Source of the DNA: an uncultured Clostridia bacterium
GTDB lineage: Bacteria > Bacillota > Clostridia > Christensenellales > DTU072
Direction: 5' to 3'
DNA: 64,000 nt
NCBI GenBank assembly: GCA_934274515.1
Contig: CAKQTC010000002.1
Coordinates: 116,767 to 180,766 of the forward strand
Part shown: piece by piece, positions 58,639 to 64,000 of the stretch
How positions within the stretch are numbered: the stretch's first letter is position 1
Layout: each line of letters opens with the position of its first letter
Made by a program: the position numbers and the translations under genes
Notes under the pieces: model-generated
What the model was told of the DNA's origin: nothing
Database searches by the model: none
Seen by the model: only the letters and a program-made list of their open reading frames with translations

Positions 58639-58857
58639 CTATCTATGATAAAATCCGACGAACGACGACGCAGAAATCGACGAAACGAAACGTTTGACTT
58701 CGCTTAACACCGTCGATGAAAAAACGACGCTTATGCCGCACCCGACGCCGATTCTTTGCGGCGTGCTAACTGTGGAACAGGCTATTCTTTTGCTTTTTAA
58801 CAGGTTATAAAGTTTCAATGCTTCGCTCCGCGAGCGAAAGACCGCAAGTGTATCCAT
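58639..58857 (-). CDS. DUF3343 small protein (putative sulfur/selenium carrier)
   Basis: This 72-residue protein has the DUF3343 pattern: a start like MDTLAVFRSRSEALKLYNLL, then TPQRIGVGCGISVVF (about 33-47), with the conserved Cys in GCG. The family is often encoded beside cysteine-desulfurase-like genes and selenium-related genes and has been suggested to carry sulfur or selenium; this is not proven. It is divergent from a desulfurase-like gene, 78 bp away. GGGAGATA precedes the ATG, and a TATAAT box lies at 58898-58903 on the minus strand. Confidence 0.8.
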   Translation of the reverse strand: MDTLAVFRSRSEALKLYNLLKSKRIACSTVSTPQRIGVGCGISVVFSSTVLSEVKRFVSSISASSFVGFYHR

Positions 58858-58935
58858 AGTGTGTATCTCCCGAATAAAATTCTTATGTACCTAATACATT
58901 ATATTAAATTAGTTAATTGATTAGTTCGGAGGCAA

Positions 58936-60045
58936 ATGGTATATATCGACAACGCGGCAACTTCGAGAAGAAAGCCGTTATCCGTCGCGATGACGGCTGC
59001 AAAAGAAATACTTTTTTCCGCAAACGCAGGCAGAGCGGGGCATAAAGCAGGAATAAAAACAGCGTTAAAAATCGAAAAAACGCGGGAAATCATAAAAAAA
59101 ACATTTTTCGACGGAAATGTCGTTTTTACAAAAAATTGTACCGAAGCACTCAATCTCGGTATCGTAGGAACAAAGCCGTTCGGACAGGCGATAACCACCG
59201 TTTACGACCATAATTCGGTGTTAAGAACGTTGAAAAAACTAGAACTCGAAGGAAAAGTAAAAATGAAAATTCTTTATCCAGACGAAAACGGAAGTTTTGA
59301 AAACGCGCTTAAACAGGCGTTGAAAACGAAAACGAGTTTGGTAGTAGTTACGGGAAGAAGTAACGTAACGGGCAAAGAAACCGATTTTTCTAAATTAGCC
59401 GAAATCACAAAACGGTACTCCGACGCGCTGTTCATTCTCGACGCGGCGCAAACGGCAGGACACGACGACTACGATTACAAAAACGTCGATATGGTCGCGT
59501 CAAGCGGACATAAAGGACTTCTCGGCCCGCAAGGAACGGGATTCTTGGTATTAAGAAAAACGATTAAACTTTACCCGCTCGTCGTAGGCGGCACCGGAAC
59601 GTCTAGTAACAAACTCGAAATACCTGTCGAGATACCCGAAGGAATGGAAACGGGAACCTTAAACGCGGCGGGGATAATCGCTTTGGGGAAAGGAACGGAA
59701 TACGCCGTTAAACACAGAGAAAGAATAAACGATAAGATTTTTCGTCTAGCGAAAAGGTTTGAAGAGGGGATAAAAACTGAAAAAAACATAGAAACGTACC
59801 CTTGTGACGGCGGCATTGTTTTGTGTAACGTTAAAGGAAAAGACAGTTCGGTTTTTGCGGACGAACTCAGCGAGAAATACGGAATATGCGTTCGAGGAGG
59901 GTTGCATTGCGCGCCGCTTATGCACAAGTATCTAGGTACGGAAGGACGGGGAGCGGTGCGATTTTCTTTCGGGAACAATAACAACTTTTTGGACGTAGCG
60001 AGAGCGATTTACGCGGTAAAAAAGATTGCACGCGGCGAAAAATAA
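58936..60045 (+). CDS. Cysteine desulfurase-like PLP enzyme
   Basis: This 369-residue protein is a class V aminotransferase-fold enzyme of the SufS/CsdA-like desulfurase branch. The PLP lysine is K193 in SGHKGLLGPQG and the active-site Cys is in RGGLHCAPLMHKYLGT (about residue 326). DNAATSRRKP at the N-terminus is typical. The His that normally stacks on the PLP ring (in VTHxSNVTG of relatives) is replaced: the segment here is VTGRSNVTG. The enzyme may extract sulfur (or selenium) from cysteine (selenocysteine) and pass it to the divergent DUF3343 protein. CGGAGG precedes the ATG. Two small unknown genes follow. Confidence 0.88.
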   Translation: MVYIDNAATSRRKPLSVAMTAAKEILFSANAGRAGHKAGIKTALKIEKTREIIKKTFFDGNVVFTKNCTEALNLGIVGTKPFGQAITTVYDHNSVLRTLKKLELEGKVKMKILYPDENGSFENALKQALKTKTSLVVVTGRSNVTGKETDFSKLAEITKRYSDALFILDAAQTAGHDDYDYKNVDMVASSGHKGLLGPQGTGFLVLRKTIKLYPLVVGGTGTSSNKLEIPVEIPEGMETGTLNAAGIIALGKGTEYAVKHRERINDKIFRLAKRFEEGIKTEKNIETYPCDGGIVLCNVKGKDSSVFADELSEKYGICVRGGLHCAPLMHKYLGTEGRGAVRFSFGNNNNFLDVARAIYAVKKIARGEK

Positions 60046-60073
60046 ACGAATATAATATACGGCGGAGGGGAAT

Positions 60074-60346
60074 ATGGACGTAGGCGAATATATGAGAAGA
60101 AAAGAACGAGAAAAAGCGCAAAAAAAGAAAAGGAACAAAGATATGTCCGCTTCCGAAGCGGTAGAAAGGTACTCGTCTATGAGCGAGGAGCAACTTATGC
60201 AAGAACTTTTCAAAGTCGGTAGCGTGTCGAGAGGGAACGTATCGGCAGGCGAACTCGACGCTTTTTACGACAACGTAAGAGCATTCCTCACGCCCGAACA
60301 GGCTGAGAGAATGAGAGAACTTATTATTTTGTTAAAAAATCAATAA
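60074..60346 (+). CDS. Small charged protein of unknown function
   Basis: This 90-residue protein is not recognised. The N-terminal third is very basic (RRKEREKAQKKKRNK), the rest helical with ELDAFYDNVRAFLTPEQAERM. GGCGGAGGGG precedes the ATG, a strong ribosome-binding site, and it follows the desulfurase-like gene by 28 bp. The composition and ribosome-binding site support real expression. Next is another small gene, probably in the same operon. Confidence 0.7.
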   Translation: MDVGEYMRRKEREKAQKKKRNKDMSASEAVERYSSMSEEQLMQELFKVGSVSRGNVSAGELDAFYDNVRAFLTPEQAERMRELIILLKNQ

Positions 60347-60385
60347 GGTTAAAAAACTATTGAAAATGCCGAAACGGGGGTAAAA

Positions 60386-60730
60386 ATGAATGCGAATTTA
60401 ATGATGTTGTTGCCGTTATTAATGGCGAAAAACGGAAGCGGACAGGGTAGCGGCGGAGGACTGTCGCCCGATATGATAATGAAAATGTTTTCAGCGAGCG
60501 GCGGCGCGACAACGAGCAACGGAATTAACCCTATGGCGGCAATGCTTATGTCGTTAATGGGAGGGAAAAACAAACCTACTATGTCGGGAGAAACGACAAC
60601 AGAGGAAGTAGTGGCAGAACAACCCGAACGACGGGAAAAACCCGATCCCGAAAAGATTTTCGATAAAGACGTGTTGAATATGTTAAAAATATTTATCGAT
60701 TTGAAAAACGCCGAAAAAGAAAGCGTTTAA
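60386..60730 (+). CDS. Small Met/Gly-rich protein of unknown function
   Basis: This 114-residue protein has a hydrophobic, Met- and Gly-rich N-terminal half (NLMMLLPLLMAKNGSG, MIMKMFSASGG, MAAMLMSLMGG) and a charged helical C-terminal third. The family is not recognised. The Met content (about 14 residues) is striking. CGGGGGT lies 6 nt before the ATG. Its stop codon overlaps that of the convergent radical SAM gene (4 bp). Confidence 0.68.
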   Translation: MNANLMMLLPLLMAKNGSGQGSGGGLSPDMIMKMFSASGGATTSNGINPMAAMLMSLMGGKNKPTMSGETTTEEVVAEQPERREKPDPEKIFDKDVLNMLKIFIDLKNAEKESV

Positions 60731-61587
60731 TCGTTCGTGCCGAGATTGAATTCGGGGATATAATCTTCGCTTGCCGAAGAAAGTTCTTGTACGAAACAGT
60801 CTTCAATCCCGGCGTCGATGATTTTTCGGAGTACGATTTTGTATTCCAAAGGGGATAGCGTGCGTTTGATAGTGGAACGGTATTCCGGGGTAAACTGCGA
60901 CATTACGCTTAGATACGCCGCGCCCTTATAGCGCGTAAAATAGTCTATAACGCCGAAGGTGTTATCAAGTTCGGTAGGAAGAACAAGGTGTCTTACGATA
61001 ACCCCTTGTTTCATTAGGTTACCGTCAAAAATCAGCGGTTTGTTTTTTATCATTATATCCGTTGAACTTTGGCAATTTTCAACGTAATTAGAGCATTTTG
61101 AATATTTTTTCGCAACGTCGTTCGACGAGTATTTCATATCGGTGAGAAAAATATCGACGTATGAAAGAAGATCTGTTATTACCGACGGAAGTTCATAGCC
61201 CGAAGTGTTGTAGACAATCGGAATTTTCGGGCGATATATGTCGAGCGCGAGCCGAATTTTATCGGAAAAATGCGTCGGGGTCACGAAGTTAATGTTGTGC
61301 ACGCCGCTTTCTTCGAGTTTTTTTATCTCGTCGGCAAGTTGTTCGGGAGTATAGGAAACGCCTGCGTAAGATTTACTTATTTTGTAATTTTGACAAAATT
61401 CGCAATCGAGAGAACAACCGCCGAAAAAGACGGTTCCGCTGCCGTTCGTTCCGCTTATAGGGGGTTCTTCGTAAAAATGCGGCGCGACGCGACAAATTCG
61501 CATCGCAGAAAAAGAGCGACACCGTCCGACGGTTTTTTCTCTGTCCACGCCGCATTTATGCGGACAGAGATAGCATTTTTCAGCCAT
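60727..61587 (-). CDS. Radical SAM protein, pyruvate-formate-lyase-activase-like (COG1313)
   Basis: This 286-residue protein has an N-terminal Cys motif (CYLCPHKCGVDR, about 5-16) and the radical SAM motif FFGGCSLDCEFCQNYKIS, with CxxxCxxC. That arrangement is found in a family related to PFL-activating enzymes whose targets are mostly unknown. A glycyl-radical partner is not in the window. It overlaps the upstream PII-like gene by 8 bp and is therefore the last gene of the DUF1538/PII-like operon. Confidence 0.88.
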   Translation of the reverse strand: MAEKCYLCPHKCGVDREKTVGRCRSFSAMRICRVAPHFYEEPPISGTNGSGTVFFGGCSLDCEFCQNYKISKSYAGVSYTPEQLADEIKKLEESGVHNINFVTPTHFSDKIRLALDIYRPKIPIVYNTSGYELPSVITDLLSYVDIFLTDMKYSSNDVAKKYSKCSNYVENCQSSTDIMIKNKPLIFDGNLMKQGVIVRHLVLPTELDNTFGVIDYFTRYKGAAYLSVMSQFTPEYRSTIKRTLSPLEYKIVLRKIIDAGIEDCFVQELSSASEDYIPEFNLGTND

Positions 61588-62050
61588 TATTTTCGTCCGT
61601 TGTCACCGCGTTTTCCGCTTTTTCTTCGCAGTCCGCGGGTAAAGTTTCGGTTTTTTTGGAACTTTCCGTATCCGCCGCGTCCGAAGATGGAATTGACTCG
61701 TTTTTCTCTTCGGTTTGGACGGTTTCGCCGTTGTTTATGCCGAAACTTACGCCGAAAATGTCGTCTACGGGGAGGGAGAACGTTATACCTTTGCCTTGCG
61801 TGTTAAGCCCTGCCGATTGACAAATGGCGTTCATTATCGCGTTGCGGTTTTCTTTGAGGGTAAGAATAAGGACGAGTTCTTTTTCCTGAGAAACGGTTAT
61901 ACCGAAAAGCCGTTCTACTTCTTTCGTCCCCGTTCCGCGCGCGGTGACTATCGTGCCGCCGGTTGCGCCTACGGCGCGCGCGCTGTCCATAACAAGGTCG
62001 GAAAATCCGCGGTTAAGAATAGTAAGAATAAGTTCGTATTTATTGTCCAT
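61580..62050 (-). CDS. PII-like signalling protein, long paralogue
   Basis: This 156-residue protein has a PII-like ferredoxin fold in residues about 1-110 (YELILTILNRGFSDLVMDSA, GGTIVTARGTG, a beta-strand KELVLILTL and GKGITFSLPVDDIFGVSFG), followed by a 45-residue acidic, Ser/Thr-rich tail. PII-like proteins bind nucleotides or small ligands and regulate adjacent transporters. The canonical T-loop Tyr or Ser is not evident. It lies two bases downstream of a shorter paralogue and both follow a DUF1538 permease. Confidence 0.78.
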   Translation of the reverse strand: MDNKYELILTILNRGFSDLVMDSARAVGATGGTIVTARGTGTKEVERLFGITVSQEKELVLILTLKENRNAIMNAICQSAGLNTQGKGITFSLPVDDIFGVSFGINNGETVQTEEKNESIPSSDAADTESSKKTETLPADCEEKAENAVTTDENNG

Positions 62051-62052
62051 TT

Positions 62053-62385
62053 TTACTCCTTATCGCCCCGTAGAATTTTTAACGTAGCGGGACCGCCTAC
62101 GCTTGCCATCGGAATGGTAAATGATATTCCGCCGCCCTGTTTTTTTAGACCGTAAAGATAGTCTAAGTCAGAATTGATTTTTTCTATCGAGTTCGAGTTG
62201 ACTGCGGCAAGGACGATGCCTTTTTCGGTTTCGCCTATACCGAGTAGGTTAAGCAAATCGTTTTTTGCCGTTCCGCGTCCGTAAAGAACGTGAGCGTAAG
62301 ACGCGCCCTGTTTGGTTGCCGTTTCCGCAACTTTGTCCGCTATTTTTCTGTCAACGATAATTACAAGCAGTTTGAGTTTGTCCAT
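62053..62385 (-). CDS. PII-like signalling protein, short paralogue
   Basis: This 110-residue protein has the length and strand-helix order of PII proteins: KLKLLVIIVDRKIADKVAE (about 3-21), ASYAHVLYGRGTA (about 28-40), KGIVLAAVNSNSIEKI and a Gly-rich GGGISFTIPMASVGG (about 85-99). It is probably a trimer that binds a small ligand and regulates the DUF1538 permease encoded 15 bp upstream. It is related to the next gene, likely through duplication. Confidence 0.8.
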   Translation of the reverse strand: MDKLKLLVIIVDRKIADKVAETATKQGASYAHVLYGRGTAKNDLLNLLGIGETEKGIVLAAVNSNSIEKINSDLDYLYGLKKQGGGISFTIPMASVGGPATLKILRGDKE

Positions 62386-62400
62386 ATTTCGTTCTCTCCG

Positions 62401-63918
62401 TTAGATTAAATCGATGACCTCGCCTTCGTGAGAAAGCAGTTCCGCATTTTGCTTTTTAAGCGCGTTGTCTTTGCGTTTTAGTTTCAATTTATAAATTAAA
62501 CCGAGAATTTGGAGCACGATTAACGGTACCATTGCGACCACGCCGACCGTTCCGAACGCGTCCGAAAGAATGTTTCCGCCGAGTTGATCGCACGCGCCCA
62601 TAGCGAAAGGCATAAGGAACGTCGCCGTCATAGGACCGCTTGCAACACCGCCGGAGTCGAACGCGATGCCGGTAAAAATTTTCGGTACGACGAACGAGAG
62701 AATCAGAGCGATGGCGTACCCGGGGACGATTATCCAAAGAATGCTTATGCCTGTGGAAACGCGCAACATCGAGATGCCGACGGCGACCGCCATGGAAATC
62801 ATAAGCACCATAAACATCGTTTTACGGGAAATCATACTGCCCGTTATTTCTTCGACCTGTTTGTTAAGAATATGAATCGCGGGTTCGGCAAGAACGATGA
62901 ACGCGCCTACGACCGCACCTATCGGGATTATAAGATAACGGTTTACTTCCGCGACTTTACCGCCGATGTAAGTACCCGTCGCCATAAATCCTACGTTAAC
63001 GCCCGTAAGGAAAAGGGTTAGTCCGAAATAGGTATAAAGAAGACCGATGAGTATTCTTACAAGACGTTTTTGCGGCAATTTGATAAAGAAAACCTGCATT
63101 ATCAGGAAGAACGCCGTAATCGGAGCGAGAGCAATGCCCACTTCTTTAAGGTATATCGGGAGAGCCTTGAAATAGTTAAGGAAAATATCTCCGACCGAAT
63201 TTATCTCGGTAAGATAAGTTAATTCCGCGCTGCTTTTCGTATCTTTGAGAATAAGGGCGAGAACGAGCATAACCATAATAGGTCCGATCGAACAAATACC
63301 TATCGTACCGAAACTGTTTTCTTGCGATTTGGAACCGCCGATAACCGCGCTTATACCTGCCGAAAGCGTCATGATAAACGGTACTGTAATAGGTCCGGTC
63401 GTTACGCCGCCCGAGTCGAAAGACAACGGAATCATTTCCTTGTCAACGAAAATAATCAGGACGAAAGTAACGGTATAAAGCGCGACCAAGACGATATTGA
63501 GATTGATTTTCAATATCATACGCAAAACCGCGAGTATCATAAACACGCCGACGCCTATCGCGACGGTAATTATTAAGAGCCAACTATTGATGGATACTTG
63601 GTTTGCAAGAACGGTAAGGTCGGGTTCCGCAATAGTGACGAAACAACCGATAAGGAAAACCGCGAACAACAGTAGAACGACGTTTTTCGTGTGGCTTATC
63701 CTATAACCTATGTGTTCGCCGATAGGTTCGATTGCCGAATCGACGCCGAGAGAATAGAGCGCGGTGCCGATAATGAGAAGAAACGCGCCGACGAGAAACG
63801 ACCCGAAAGAATAACCGTTCATCGGGGTAGTCGCGAAATTAAGAATAACGATAATCGCGGTTATCGGAAGAATGGAAAAACACGCTTCTTTTAGTTTATT
63901 TATAAAAACTTTATTCAT
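62401..63918 (-). CDS. DUF1538 integral membrane protein (putative transporter)
   Basis: This 505-residue protein has about 12-14 membrane segments in two repeated halves. Each half has the motif DSGGVTTGPITVPFIM (about 168-183) or DSGGVASGPMTATFLM (about 417-432), followed by a SFGTIGICSIGPIMV- or AFGTVGVVAMVPLIV-like segment. The repeat supports an inverted- or tandem-repeat transporter fold. DUF1538 proteins occur next to PII-like proteins, as here. The ion or substrate is unknown. The start is ATG at 63918, with no Shine-Dalgarno and a TATACT box 7 bp upstream (63926-63931), so the mRNA may be leaderless. It is first in a four-gene operon. Confidence 0.88.
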   Translation of the reverse strand: MNKVFINKLKEACFSILPITAIIVILNFATTPMNGYSFGSFLVGAFLLIIGTALYSLGVDSAIEPIGEHIGYRISHTKNVVLLLFAVFLIGCFVTIAEPDLTVLANQVSINSWLLIITVAIGVGVFMILAVLRMILKINLNIVLVALYTVTFVLIIFVDKEMIPLSFDSGGVTTGPITVPFIMTLSAGISAVIGGSKSQENSFGTIGICSIGPIMVMLVLALILKDTKSSAELTYLTEINSVGDIFLNYFKALPIYLKEVGIALAPITAFFLIMQVFFIKLPQKRLVRILIGLLYTYFGLTLFLTGVNVGFMATGTYIGGKVAEVNRYLIIPIGAVVGAFIVLAEPAIHILNKQVEEITGSMISRKTMFMVLMISMAVAVGISMLRVSTGISILWIIVPGYAIALILSFVVPKIFTGIAFDSGGVASGPMTATFLMPFAMGACDQLGGNILSDAFGTVGVVAMVPLIVLQILGLIYKLKLKRKDNALKKQNAELLSHEGEVIDLI

Positions 63919-63925
63919 TATTAGA

Positions 63926-63931
63926 AGTATA
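63926..63931 (-). promoter_or_regulatory. Possible -10 box abutting the DUF1538 gene
   Basis: TATACT on the minus strand; the matching -35 region is T-rich (TTTTTC or TTTTTT) and far from consensus. Confidence 0.35.
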
Positions 63932-63992
63932 TTAACATAACATTAAGGAAAAAACAAACAAAAAAAGCGATTTCGATAAATTTTTTTAATCT

Positions 63993-64000
63993 GGGGGGGG
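63993..64000 (+). other. Terminal run of eight G
   Basis: The window ends in GGGGGGGG. This may be a contig or read end artefact, or the beginning of sequence cut off by the window. Confidence 0.4.

Noticed and set aside
63993..64000. Terminal G-run as a biological G-quadruplex or telomere-like element
   Set aside because: It is a single homopolymer at the window edge and more likely an edge or sequencing artefact; nothing beyond it can be seen.

Overview
The window looks like chromosome of an anaerobic, low-to-moderate GC Gram-positive bacterium of the Clostridia, probably an uncultured gut lineage. The evidence is a germination protease gene (gpr, spore formers), a V-type ATPase operon in the Enterococcus/clostridial ntp order, a ThiT thiamine importer under a TPP riboswitch, CdaA, ferredoxin-type and radical-SAM enzymes, and sigma-A-like promoters with 17-bp spacers. 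No phage, plasmid, IS element or CRISPR array is visible. Assignment below class level cannot be made from this sequence alone.

Layout. 1-11 kb: the 5' part of gpr (cut by the window edge), rpsT, an EF-G-like GTPase with altered G motifs, thiT with its riboswitch, an lrp-aminotransferase operon, a large surface-anchored unknown, tsaC/Sua5, rpiB and upp. 11-20 kb: a complete nine-gene V-type ATPase operon (F-I-K-E-C-G-A-B-D) whose K subunit has the Na+-site residues. 20-34 kb: YoaK-like protein, ferredoxin-type aldo/keto reductase, a DUF421/DUF4363 pair, a 440-bp structured non-coding block, a SPOR-like protein, dCMP deaminase, ROK kinase, a B12-type radical SAM/DUF2344/short RNase G trio, an SH3-like protein, guaA, and a TPM-domain protein. 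33-40 kb: the GGGtGRT/Fe-S scaffold pair, an MMPL transporter, glmS and tRNA-Thr. 40-50 kb: PepF, a 1212-residue BspA-like lipoprotein preceded by a striking structured leader RNA, and an iron/cobalamin-type ABC importer followed by an MFS permease. 50-64 kb: an ABC-2 exporter operon, a holA-(membrane protein)-cdaA-DUF1015-lysC operon, DUF3343 divergent from a cysteine-desulfurase-like gene, two small unknown proteins, and a DUF1538 permease/two PII-like proteins/radical SAM operon.

Most promising unexplained items. (1) A transcript predicted to start at about 45790 on the minus strand: an isolated promoter, a 100-nt hairpin, and a strong intrinsic terminator, all before the BspA-like gene; it could be an attenuator or a small RNA. 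(2) A recurring G-quadruplex-capable motif (CCCACCCGCCCGCCC and close variants) at four places, twice as the loop of a perfect 9-bp stem, once inside glmS using atypical codons. (3) The DUF1538/PII-like/radical-SAM operon, a likely PII-controlled transport module. (4) Several genes whose promoter -10 box lies so close to the start codon that the mRNA would be leaderless or nearly so. (5) Dispersed palindromic repeats, including inverted copies about 8 kb apart flanking glmS-tRNA-pepF-BspA.

All family names come from reading the protein sequences by eye. No database search, structure prediction or expression data was available.
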